This document shows positions 34,290-45,809 of a DNA stretch of 64,000 bases, in pieces. Source of the stretch: Galerina marginata. Taxonomy: Eukaryota > Basidiomycota > Agaricomycetes > Agaricales > Galerinaceae. The stretch is from the NCBI GenBank assembly GCA_023014335.1, contig JAECYW010000004.1:682001-746000 (forward strand), given 5' to 3'. The first letter of the stretch is position 1, and each line of letters begins with the position of its first letter. A program made the translations under genes and the position numbers. The notes below the pieces were generated by a model that ran no database searches, had not been told where the DNA came from, and saw only the letters and a program-made list of their open reading frames with translations.

Positions 34290-35707
34290 ATGTCCAGTAA
34301 TCTCCAACAGCTTCGAAGTGTCTCTATCGCCGAAGTTATACACTTGGATTCACTGCCCAGCTTGAAAATCAAGTTTGATGAGGACGTTGAATACTGGGAG
34401 ACTTCACAATCTTACATCGACTACGGTACTTTTCTGAGGAGGTTGAACGAGTCTGTAGTAGGCTATTCTCTTCCTTGGGAACCGCAGAGCCGGAGTCAGG
34501 TATGGGACATCTTGTCTTTTCTTCCCCAGTAATTTAATCCGCGCAGTCAGTCGAAAAAGTTCTGGCACTTCTCGATGGTCTGGATCAGTGGATAGACGAT
34601 ATTCCTCCGCTTAAGACGCCACAACGTTTTGGGAACCTCTCTTTTCGAACCTGGGGCCAACGATTGGAGGAGGTCCGCTGTCGTCACTTCACACTTCTCG
34701 ACGGTATTAATGCCTAATTTCGGCAGAGTTGTGACGATATCCTCAACAGATTACTAGCACCTGAGTTCTCACCAGTCATACCCCATGCCAAACCCTACCT
34801 TCTGTCTGCTTTTGGATCTTTTACTAGGATGGACTATGGCACTGGTCATGAGACCTCTTTTGCCTTATTCTTGCTGTGCCTGACTCTTGTCCGGTTTTTT
34901 CAACCCACCGCTGAGGAAGAGCGTGATCTCGTTCTGACTGTATTTTCACGCTATCTAAGGTTATGTTGGAGGCTACAAGACATCTATAAACTTGAGCCCG
35001 CGGGCAGTCACGGGGTGTGGGGTCTGGATGACTATAGCTTTCTTCCGTATATCTTTGGCAGTGGGCAACTCCGAGGTGATCAAACACGTTAAATTATCAC
35101 AGTTTCCGACATTTACTGAGACGAACTTCGACTGATGACAGATCAGATAGAAATCCCTGTGTCGGCAGTCCTTCATCCCCCATTGCCGCCTACAAATCTA
35201 TATTTTATGTCTATCACACGAATCCACGATGTCAAGTATGGGCCTTTCCATGAACACTCCTCTCAGCTTTATTCCATCGCTTCCGGAGTACCTAATTGGG
35301 GTAAAGTAAATTCAGGTCTGTTCAAGATGTACGAGGTGGGTAATGTCCTCTTTCGCAAAGGCATTTTTGGTACTCAACACCCCCCTGTTTAGGCTGAAGT
35401 TTTAAGAAAGCGCGTCGTGGTGCAACATATACCTTTTGGCGGCCTGCTTCAATGGGAGAAAGAAGAGCGCGTTTCAACCTTGCCTTCAAGATCCCGTTCA
35501 ACCCCGAAGCCCACAGCGACGACAATTACACCCCGGGTTCCTGCGAGGTTTACGACCACAAGTGGGGATTCCAGCAACTTCAAACATGCAATGTCGCCTC
35601 CTCCACCACCCTCAGTAGGTACCGCGTCTATTAATTATCCGCTCCGTCAACAATCGCGTGCATCCGAAAGTCAGTTTGGTTCCAATACAACTCGACCACC
35701 CTTGTAG
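34290..35707 (+). CDS. PTPA: PP2A phosphatase activator (PTPA/RRD family)
   Basis: Five exons: 34290-34499, 34547-34672, 34727-35075, 35142-35335, 35393-35707; 397 residues. Family motifs in order: YIDYGTFLRRLNESVVG, QRFGNLSFRTWGQRLEE, PYLLSAFGSFTRMDYGTGHE, GVWGLDDYSFLPYIFGSGQL, YFMSITRIHDVKYGPFHEHS, WGKVNSGLFKMY, VVVQHIPFGGLL. PTPA binds the PP2A catalytic subunit with ATP-Mg and switches it to the active Ser/Thr form; it also has prolyl isomerase activity. The last 75 residues are Ser/Thr/Pro-rich, an extension as in yeast Rrd1 rather than Rrd2. Divergent from KU70. Confidence 0.94.
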
Positions 35708-38700
35708 TCAAGGTTGACGAGTTATCCCATGTTCTACGATGACAACAAATTTTCTAGAAACCGATATCTCACGTACACCGAGAGCAACATAAATCCATTC
35801 AATTATCGCAGACAGCAAGCCTTCGGATATATTCGTCTTGATATCCTCATGTGTTTTGACATGCCTTGAATGCCGTGCTTCGATCCAAAGTCAATCTCGT
35901 GGCATGGGACCTGGTTTGAGGCCCCACATGTCGAAATATGCGTGCAGAAAATCACCAAGGTTCGCGCTTCGTAGCAACCGACAGCATAAACGATGGCAAT
36001 CCCCTCAAGAGCAGTGTTCTCGCGCTGTCAACGTCAGCTATTTTATTGCTTTCTGATCGCTTTCGTGGGGCCAACTGCCTACTCGGCGTCGCGTTGGCGG
36101 TTAATTGTTCGGCGAATACATGGACAATTGATCACAGATCTTCACATCGTTAAAATGTGCAAAACTCTTTCACTTTCCACCCAGCGCGACACCGCGCTAC
36201 CGAACCTGCGTCACGAACTTTTAAGGATACGTTATGCACACGTTCAATTCATTAACCCACAACGTGAAGTTGCCGACGGCAGTGAATAGCACTTAATTCG
36301 TTTCGGAGGCCAATCTCTTGAAAATATAGGCGATGAAGGCAGTTTCAAATTCCCTGCCCCGCGGTAATTACGGTAATTACGTCGGTCTACGCTCATGCAT
36401 TAGGACTTATGTGTTACCGCAAGTCTCATATCTACCTACCAGGCTACCACCCGAGAGAAATCTCCACAGAAGCTGCACTGCGGAAACTCGTTGAAAGCGA
36501 CGATCATCGCTACACAGAAAAATAAGGTTCCCGGCAACCTTGGAGGTCAAGTTCAGATAACTTGCCCTTGGTTGGTGACTTGAAGGAGGACACACTTTCG
36601 TTTCGCCAACGGGTACAATGTCGAAATCAGTGGAGGTAAGAGGGTAATCCCTCCTCCCCATGATATGGCGCAATCACATCAATGTCCTGGCGCCTCCAGA
36701 CTCAAGACCACAGGGGTAAAAATTAAAATCTTTCCAGGATTGTCACTCAGGTCGAGGTGGTCGGAACCTGTGACGTTGAGAGATGCTTAAAGTAAGGATG
36801 ACGATTGAATCGGACTGACGTTATTTCTGATCTCCGACGACGCTCTTCAGCCTCGGTATTAACATTAACGCAAGCCTCAAGGTGATACAATCGCAGTCGC
36901 AATTCAGGGCGATCTTAGGTAACCGGTTCATAAGAAAAGCAGTTATTTATGAAAGAGGTGGTGCCGAGGGCCGAGGTGGTTCATTTGAGGAATGTATTTC
37001 TTGCTTCAATGTGCGTCGTCGGCATGATCCTTATAATACACTTCGTCAAATCGGCAAGAAGTGAATTGGTTGTCCGGCATAACTCACCCATCTCTGGGAT
37101 ACATTCTCTGGATAAACCAATTCTCGAAATATGTAAGTAGGGTCGAAGCCTGACGACGCCACATACAGAGACAGAATGTATCCGTGCATTTACACCCGCT
37201 CGCTGGCACCAGCTGGCGGATTCTGGTGGGCTTAGACGGGGATGGGCGTAATGTCAATTCGGGTCGTTTCCGTTTCTCGCTCATCAGGCTTGTTTCTAAA
37301 CAGGAATGAGAATTCACAGAGATAGCTCGAGGACTGAGTACAAAAGGCACCCGGCCTCGTGAAGGTCTGGACAGAACTTCATGGAGGTATGTCAAGGATG
37401 ATAATTATTTGACAGCTTTCTGAACACACATGCCGAGGCTGCCTAACAAGCCTTGCTTCTTTGGCCTCGATCAAGCCCACAGAGTGTCGAATGTGGCACT
37501 TCGGATGGAGAAATCAAGTATTTGTTATCGACCCTCTTGAAGCCCGAAAACAAAAATGGGGCTTATCACCCAATGGGAAATTGATGACAGCAAAGTCCGA
37601 GTTCCAGGTGATGCTGCGACTGCGCAAAGAAGTGGTCGGGTCATAGGTATCAAATATACGACGAATCTTCGGTAAAATTTGGAGTGTCTGTACCCAATCG
37701 ATGGTTGGAAGAAGGGTATCAGTGTATCACAATTCCCGGAAGACTGGACTTCGAATGCTCCAAAGTTGTGGCAAGGTGTCTAGTAGAGCTATTTAAGGAT
37801 CCAGAGTTATGGCCTGGTCTGACAACATTCAAGATAGAATCGACCTCGGGACAGCTCAATTCAACAGTACCGGCAGAGATGGCAAGTGTCCCCAAATGAG
37901 CGGACGGGAAGAACGGGCTAAACCTCGAGAGAAATGTTTCTCAAAGACTGTAAGAGGTTGACATTTTAACGTCACCTTACAATGTCCTCTTGGTATTGAA
38001 TTTCGGATCGATGTGGAAAGGCATCGGTGTTCCGAAGACGATGGGACGATTTCAAGTATGAAGGCGCTCCGAACATCGTGTTCTGGGGGGAATACACACC
38101 ATTTAGAACATAAATAGCAGCCTAAAGGTGTTCGAAGAGGCCCAACGTTCTGGGAAGTTACGGACTTGAATGAGACAAACAATAAGCCCGGGGAAACTGA
38201 ATAACGAACTGGTCTCCAAATACTTCGATTCATTTATGGCGACCCAGGATGGTTCGCAAGCCGCCCATTTCTGGAATGGCAAGGCAGGTAATACTCGAGT
38301 ATTAGAAAATGCGGCCTTAGCTCTGTTTTTTAGCGAGGTTTCGACAAGGTTTCGACTTGACCGTTAATTGTACCGATGAGAGGGCGAGGCAGAAACAAGT
38401 TTATTTTCAGATGAACACCAAAATAGAACCTCACACAGCATCCTCGACGGTAGGAGAAGTGATCAAAGCAACATGTCTACATTTGACAGTTCTCGGCCAT
38501 CGATAAGATGGCCTTTCCGTTTTGATGAAGTCAACTGAGTTTATCTATCAAAACTCAATATTGAGGACATTACCACAACTAAAGTGGGCGCCTTTTGTCA
38601 CTAGAGAGTTCATCTTCACCCTTTTTTTTTGCTGGAAATTATCTGCGCAGTTCCAGGTTCCGTCATTACCGTTTCGGCATGAGCCGATCTCATCGATAGT

Positions 38701-39381
38701 TGCAGAAACTCCGCCAACACAGCTTTTCTGTTGTAACACACCAACAGCGAAAATCGCTGCTCTTCTATTTCACCGTTCATCTCAGGTCCTCTTTGACATC
38801 GTCAGCACTTAGACGGCGTTGGGGGCACAATAAGCCACCATTACTGACCAAGAAAGAAACAGAGATCTCCGTTTGTTGACCCTTGAGTACGTTTATTCAC
38901 GACATTGAAAATTTCCAACCGTTTTTAAATCAATCTTGATCTTTCTAGGTGGTCATCGGTTCGAGGTCTGTAAACTGTACTTTTATCTGCTACAAGTCCT
39001 CTTAACAATGCTTTACAAACCATAGGCGAACCTCCCTGACAGGACTTACACCGAAGGATCAGTTTTACATCTCGCACCCTCCTCATTTCACTTTGAACCC
39101 AGTCACTTTGTCTCGGACACCTTTATTCGCCCTTAAAGCTGTTTCCTCGCTGTACAGGGAGCGAGGAACCCACATCTACTGACAAAACCCGAAACCTTTG
39201 CCGTCCTCTCCCGCCCGGATCGCCCTCGACCGTGGCGGTTTTGGTTCGGTAATCCGGGTCAACAATTCACGAAACGCCTACCAAAAATCAACCAAATCGT
39301 CTCAGCCTACTGGAATCTTCTCCGCTTAATTTCTCAGCCTCAATAGACTCCTTAGAATCTCACAACATTCCCGAAATTTCA
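35708..39381. other. 3.7 kb gene-poor region
   Basis: No supported gene. Two neighbouring plus-strand frames, 37461-37646 and 37684-37899 (the second with VVARCLVELFKDPELWPGL), have coding-like text reminiscent of F-box/LRR proteins but no start or complete chain; probably relics. 36364-36381 has a 9-bp direct repeat (GGTAATTAC twice). The last 400 bp are the pyrimidine-rich leader of the ODC gene. Confidence 0.45.
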
Positions 39382-41031
39382 ATGTCCCGTTTGGAAACTT
39401 TGCCAGCAATCAACCCGATTGATTTTTCTATATCATCCTCACCTGACACGTACGCGCAATTCCGCGAAACTAACATACCCTGGGCCACGAATGCGTTGGC
39501 GGGTGATAGACTACCGCCTGCCCCTTTACGCGCAACTGCGACCACCCTCAGCACTCATTCTCACGACAATCGAAGGGAAACCATATTCCCGTCTTTACCA
39601 CCACTCTTAACCGGCCATCCAGAAGTTCATCTTCGAAATGGCATCATGAACGCATCCCGTCTCGCTGCAGCTCACGAGCCGGATGCCGAAAAAGCCTTCT
39701 TCGTCGCGGACCTTAGTCAAGTCTACAGACAACACATGCGCTGGAAGGCCCGCCTACCGGAAATCCAGCCGTTCTATGGTCCGTAAGAAGTGCGTTCCTC
39801 TTTCGCATACTAATCATGCCTTTCTACTTTTCCACAGCCGTCAAGTGCAATCCCGACCCTTACGTCATACGCCTTCTCGCCTCTTTGGGAACTGGGTTCG
39901 ATTGCGCTTCCAATAACGAAATATCACAAGTACTCGATGTGGGGGGGATCAGCCCCTCAAACATCATTTTTGCGAATCCATGCAAAGCGGCTTCCTTCGT
40001 CCGTAACGCGGCGAAACGCGGGGTTGATATGATGACCTTCGACAATGCCGATGAACTACACAAAATCGCCCGGGCTCACTCTCGTGCGAAATGTGTTGTC
40101 CGTATCCTAACTGATGATTCTAAAAGTCTTTGTGCCTTTGGCATAAAATTCGGAGCGCCTCTCGTTACCGTCCCAGGTCTCCTCGCCAAGGCTAAAGAGT
40201 TGAGCCTTGACGTGGTGGGTGTTAGCTTTCACGTGGGCAGTGGGTGCTATGACCCCTCAGTCTATATGGACGCTATAATGCGGGCCCGCGCTGTTTTCGA
40301 TATGGGAAAAGAAGCCGGTTACGAGTTCAAGATACTGGACGTTGGTGGTGGGTTTGAAGATTCCCTCTTCGAACAAGCCGCTACTGTTTTAACCCAAGCG
40401 ATTGATCGCTACTTTCCTGATCGGCGACATATCAGAATTATCGCGGAACCGGGAAGATTTTATGTTTCCAAGGCTTTCAGACTCGCCGCCAATATTATCG
40501 CCCGGCGCGCACCACTCTTAGCTCCTTCCCAAGATTCACCAGTCCCAAACTCCGATCAGCCAGCTGTCATGTGTGAGTGCTCATAATCTTTTCCGCCTAC
40601 TCTTTTACCCATCGTTAATATCATTCTTTCTATTCTTTCATTTCCCCGTCTTCGCGTCATCAGACTATATCAATGATGGCGTATACGGCGCGTTCAATTG
40701 CATCCTTTTCGATCACCAAGTGGTCCATCCTTATGTCCTTTCCATGAATGGGTCCTTCCATGTCTCGGACTCGGAACCAAAGCACGTCAGCAGCGTATGG
40801 GGGCCGACATGCGACTCCATTGATTGTGTTGCTCCGAAGACAGTGCTGCCCAGCGCACTCCAGGTCGGCGATTGGTTAGGTTTCGATAATATGGGTGCCT
40901 ATACCGTTTGCGCGGCCAGCCAGTTTAATGGTTTCGAGTTTAGCAACGTGATCTACACCACGGGAGGTGTCGGATGCAATGAAGTTCAAAACACGCTCGT
41001 CGCTTTTGCCGCCGAAGGCCATGGACTTTAA
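39382..41031 (+). CDS. ODC1: Ornithine decarboxylase
   Basis: Three exons: 39382-39778, 39838-40572, 40664-41031; 499 residues. All key elements of fold-III PLP decarboxylases are present: FYAVKCNPDP with the PLP lysine, FDCASNNEI, SFHVGSGC (His stacking on PLP), ILDVGGGF (phosphate loop), IAEPGRFYV, and the C-terminal VWGPTCDSID with the catalytic Cys and the Asp that binds ornithine across the dimer interface. It converts ornithine to putrescine, the entry step of polyamine synthesis, in the cytosol. The first 90 residues are an unconserved S/T/P-rich leader. Intron 1 uses a GTCCGT donor; the GTAAGA four bases later would shift the frame. Confidence 0.95.
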
Positions 41032-42422
41032 TCTAACGAAAGAGGGGAAAGCAACTACGACGGCCCCCCTCTTTAAATGCGTCGGAATTACCTCTTTTTT
41101 TTCTTTATTACTTAACCAACTTATCCATAAGTTAGATCTTATGGCAGCTCTACGACAAATAGATGTTTGTTGACCGGAGACCTATATTGAAAGAGTCGAG
41201 TGCACGATCCAGTGATGGACAATGTATTTAGGGATTATTGACGTTCACGCCCACGCGTGTTTAATTTTGTGCCTTTCTTACATTCGGTACCGAAATGCGA
41301 TAAGGGCGGGCCGAGCTGTGATGTGCTGTGATTTGTCGTCAGGGAAATAGTTCGGCTCTCAATCGAACCTTCGGGCTCAGGTTTGAATCGAATCGGGTCA
41401 GCTCATGACGCTCGATTCGTAGTTCACGATCGAGGTCAAGCTTCTCAGGAACGACGAAGTCGTCATGATCGAAACATAAATGTGAATAAGCGGATGGAAC
41501 GGATGGATGGGAAATAAACGGGACGCCAAGGTTGGTGATTGGGGAAATAGCCCCTTCAGTGATGCGTTTGGGAGCCCAGCCGTATCTCCCCTTTGCAGAG
41601 CGTTCTTTGTCGCGGGTGCTCGGGTCATCCTCAAGAGGCCCTTGCATCGGGATTCTTCATTAGTACGATGACCAGCCACGCGAAACCCGAGAGAGGGAAT
41701 TCAAAAGCGAAGATAGGGAGCACTTGACGATGGGCCCGAGTGGCGGATGGATATTCTATTCTTCCGAGCGGGTCAGAAAACTTCGTCAATGATCAGGAGG
41801 AGGAGGCGATTGAAAGACGTTTGTTCCAATGGAAGAGGAACCCTTAATTAGTTGACGTTCGAGTAATAAGGAGAACTTCAGTCGCTATGGACGTCGACGA
41901 GGGTCAGAATGGGACCCGCCACACAACGACTACAAATCCAAGATAGTCACAATCAGGAAGTTAACAGGGACGATATCAAGCGAATCCCCGCCAAAATTGC
42001 ACATCTGAGTGATCTAGTGTGGGTTTCCTTTCCCCCTTACGGGTTTATCTTCGAATCTTGCCGACATTGGCCGCATCATCTCAATCTTGGAACCGACCTC
42101 GCCTTCCTTATTCAGTGGTCGCTGATGACATATCTACGCGTGGTTCATCCAGATTAGGTTCGCTTGACTTTGGAGAAGGAATGAAATGTCGCCGTCGGAG
42201 ACAGACCGAAAATGCCGTCAGAACTGTGCTTTTTCAATTTCTACAGTATATTTGGTGCATGATGCCACGAGTAGATATCCCGGACTCGAGAAATTATTCC
42301 GTGACAAACGATCAACTGATCCACCCCGCCTCTTTCTTGGGATCCTGTAGATCCCACCACTAATTCCTACATATATACAGTACCTCATCCTCCCGTATTC
42401 CTTTCTTGTTCTCGTTTCTAAA
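41032..42422. other. 1.4 kb spacer
   Basis: A minus-strand frame 41647-41339 (102 codons, ATG start) has coding-like composition (PEKLDLDRELRIERHELTRF) but no known motif; it may be a small gene or relic. The rest is promoter sequence of the KilA-N gene with an AT-rich TATA-like run near 42371. Confidence 0.4.
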
Positions 42423-44466
42423 ATGACCACTGGCATGCTGCACGTAAGCGCCCCGCGTTCCCCTCGCCCTCTTTCGCCTCATTTTATCAACGCACTAAAA
42501 TCTCTTGTAGGAAACTGTCCAAACATCGCCGTCTGGGTCGGGCCCGCGCTTTCGACCTTATGCAAGCCCAAATCACCATGTAACGAAAGGGCGTTATATC
42601 ACTAGCAATGATCCTCGTGGGTATATGTGAGCTATCCTTCAATTTCCCTCAAGAACTCTCTGACCAGTGGAATGTCATAGACCGGTATACGAGTATCCAC
42701 TCAATGGTCAATGGATTATGATGGACATCGACGATGGATATATTCTTTGGACAGGAATCTGGAAGGGTATGTTATCTTTTGTTTCGAATCCTACGTTCCA
42801 ACCTGACCATTCTCCCTATTTCCGACAGCCCTCGGAAACTCCAAAGGTGCGCTTTCAATCCCTAGAGCAGTCCCCGCACAAATGGCTCACGGAAAATGTA
42901 GCGGACATTGTCAAAATGATTGACTCGCAGCCTGATCTTGCACCCCTCATTCGTCGGGTGCGCGGAGGGTACCTAAAAATTCAGGGAACTTGGATGCCAT
43001 ACGAGGTGACTGTCTTTGCCTGCTGCCCTATACCCGGCATGGAAAGAGAATAAGCTGACGTTTCGTCTTCTAGGTTGCGTTGAAACTGTCGAGAAGGTTC
43101 TACACGACTCATTCACGCCCAAAGATTTCCGGGCTAACCCGTTATCCTTTTTTGACAGAGTTGCGTGGTCCATTCGTGACGACCTCATCCCACTTTTTGG
43201 GTATATAAAATTACTTTGTCCCAAGAATTACTGAGTGTTAACCGTCATTTTTTTCAGGCCGACATTTCCGAGTACTTGCTTGTCGCCAGAGCAGCCGGGA
43301 TATGGTCAGGTTGTGCCCAGTGGGCAAGGGAGACGCCGTGCTCGACGTTCAACGCAAAGTTCTGTTATGCAAATGCCAAGAGCTCCCGCTGGCTGGACGG
43401 TGGTTACCCCTAATGTTTCTCAGCCGCCTGCTCGCGAACTACAGCCATCCCTGCATCCCGTAAATCCCAGGCCCAACGACTACTCTGTGGCTTCTCCTTA
43501 CCCATCCCATGTGCGCGGGCCTGTGTCGCCCGACATGCAGATGCTTTCTCCGTCGCTAAGCACGGCAGACTCTAATCACCTAGATCATCATCGCTATGGC
43601 GGGTCGTATAACAATTATCCGCCTACATCTTACCGCAAATTATCGGCGCCTAGTAAGACGGGTCTCTCACTTGACATACGCTCGCTCTCCGTACGGGAAA
43701 GGTCTTCTGAACCGTCCCTAAAGGAGGATTTCAAACTACCGCCAATACATGGACCTAACGGCAGTGACCCTGGGGACTCTCCGTACGCTTTACCCCCAAT
43801 TTCTGCCATGGAAGATTTGCGCGGCTCTCTGACGCAAGACTCCGCCGCTGTGTTGCGGCGGCTACGTATGGATGATGACCAGTATCCTAAGGCGGGAAGG
43901 ACGGGCGACGACCAAGCTTGGGCGAGGCGGCACTCATTATCCGTACACCCTTCGTCCTCGTTAGTATTTTTTTTTTCTTCTAAAAAATAGGAGACCTGAT
44001 TTTTATTGCCATCAGAAAACCCCTAGACATGTCTCCACGTTTCCAGCCGTACAATACCTCCCGATCTTATCAAGAGCAATCCGGATATCGGGGTCGTTCC
44101 CCATCGACATCAAGTTATGGTCATAATCATAACCCGCCACAAACGGATGCCCATCCTGTATGGTCAGACGCATCACATGAAGGGGACTCCACGTCTAACC
44201 CATCACCTACGTCGCCTACCACGCCAAGTTCTCTCTCCGAAAATGAGGACAGGTCTTACCCTCAAAACCATTACAATAGCAGCATGATCCGCGGAAAGCC
44301 CTTACCTGCATCCACAGGCCGCTTGGGCCAGCAGCAATGGCCTCCTGTCCAATCGCACGCGGACGCTCATGGTAGGATTTCGGAAGCAGATGCCTTCCCT
44401 GTCCGCCGAAATTCCTACGAAGTGCAGAGCGACGGGGATTCAAATCATCCTCACCGACCATGGTGA
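42423..44466 (+). CDS. KilA-N/APSES-type DNA-binding protein
   Basis: Nine exons: 42423-42443, 42511-42626, 42681-42766, 42829-42846, 42902-43005, 43074-43096, 43159-43200, 43258-43959, 44016-44466; 520 residues. Residues about 40-155 form a KilA-N/APSES-like domain: RGYIPVYEYPLNGQWIMMDI, DDGYILWTGIWKALG, ADIVKMIDSQPDLAPLIRRV, RGGYLKIQGTWMPYEVALKL, then VAWSIRDDLIPLFGPTF. The RGGYLKIQGTW phrase resembles yeast Xbp1 and the APSES group. The rest is P/S/Y-rich with basic patches (GRRRARR). Probably a nuclear transcription factor. Exons are unusually small: 21, 18, 23 and 42 nt inside the DNA-binding domain. A further upstream exon cannot be excluded. Confidence 0.85.
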
Positions 44467-45809
44467 TATTTTTGCATCTCATTATTGACATATCTTATAA
44501 TTGTTTCTGCTATTTCATTCATTTTGCCTTATTTCTTGTATTAGTACTTTGTGACATACCCCTTAGCTAGCATGTGTACTATATAATCGCTGGCATCGTA
44601 TACCATCTTGTTTCCGACTTCGATTGTTGATAATATACAGAACGTTGCCGTTAGGATGGGACAGGCATCCTTTTGGGGGGGTCGTATGTACGCTTGCTAT
44701 CCGCGGAATTAAAGCGCACCCACCTCGCGATATAGTGGTCGAAGGCGAGCAAAGATTACCATGAGGCAGCAGCGTGTATGATGTTTGACTTCGTGGAAGG
44801 ATGTGAAAGCTTTTGGCTCAAAATAGCAGAAACCGGAAGAATATTTTAACCTTTCAGCATTGTCGAGACACCATTACTCTGGAACTTTCGATGCGCTCAC
44901 CTCGTCCTTCTTTTACTACTGATGAAAATATTTTGGTCAGCCTCGGAACTACGTTTGTGCTCGAGTTGAGCATGGCACATGTTCGGTGCCGAGTCTTCTA
45001 TTTTCAATTTTAGAAACCGAGGTTGACCTTTGTTGACCTAAACTTAATCTCACTAAACAGAGACACTCCAGTACTGTTGACAGTTAAGGAGGGAATGATT
45101 GAAACTTTCGTTCAATGTCGCACCGCAACCAAATTTCTAGCCCTTGGTTGCAATCTAGTTCGCCTCGGGTTATGAAGAAAGGGGGGGAACCCATAAGTTG
45201 TCAGCAATTTTTAGGATATATCCCTGCACCACTTCCAACACACACCTTGCCAACACATGACCTTGATTCAATGATTAGGGCGACCGTGACGACCGCGCGA
45301 ACGCCGACGAGTTGTTCACCTAAACCCACCATTCATCTACGGAGAAATCACACGAGTGTAGGCTGGACAATTCAATGCCTGATACCTGGCGTCTAGATTT
45401 CTGTCAAAGAAGGAGAGGTAACGAGCACTGACATAAAGAGACAGAGTAGAGACGGCCCGATGCCGTGTGCGGGGGACCGTGAGTTGTGAAGTCAAGAAGA
45501 TTGACGTCTCTCCCCAATTTCCTGGACCTGGCTGAATAAGGTGTGTATTTTCACGGTGATGCATATTAAAACGATGCCGTTAAGGATATAGGATGTCTAT
45601 CTCTGGCGCAGGAAATTTCGCAAGACCAGATTAAATCTTGGTACCACGTATGAAAATCACTGAAGTAACAAGAACTTGTCCATTGGCGACAGACTAGACC
45701 GTGCAGCGTTCACGTCATAAATAAATATCAAAGATGGTAGCACTTTATATCCTAGAAACTCGGTGCTTAGCTTCTTGGACAGCCAACAAAAAAGTGACAC
45801 AAGAAAGAC
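44467..45809. other. spacer between convergent genes
   Basis: 3' flanks of the KilA-N gene and the phosphate transporter; about 1.3 kb with only small frames, none convincing. Confidence 0.5.
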
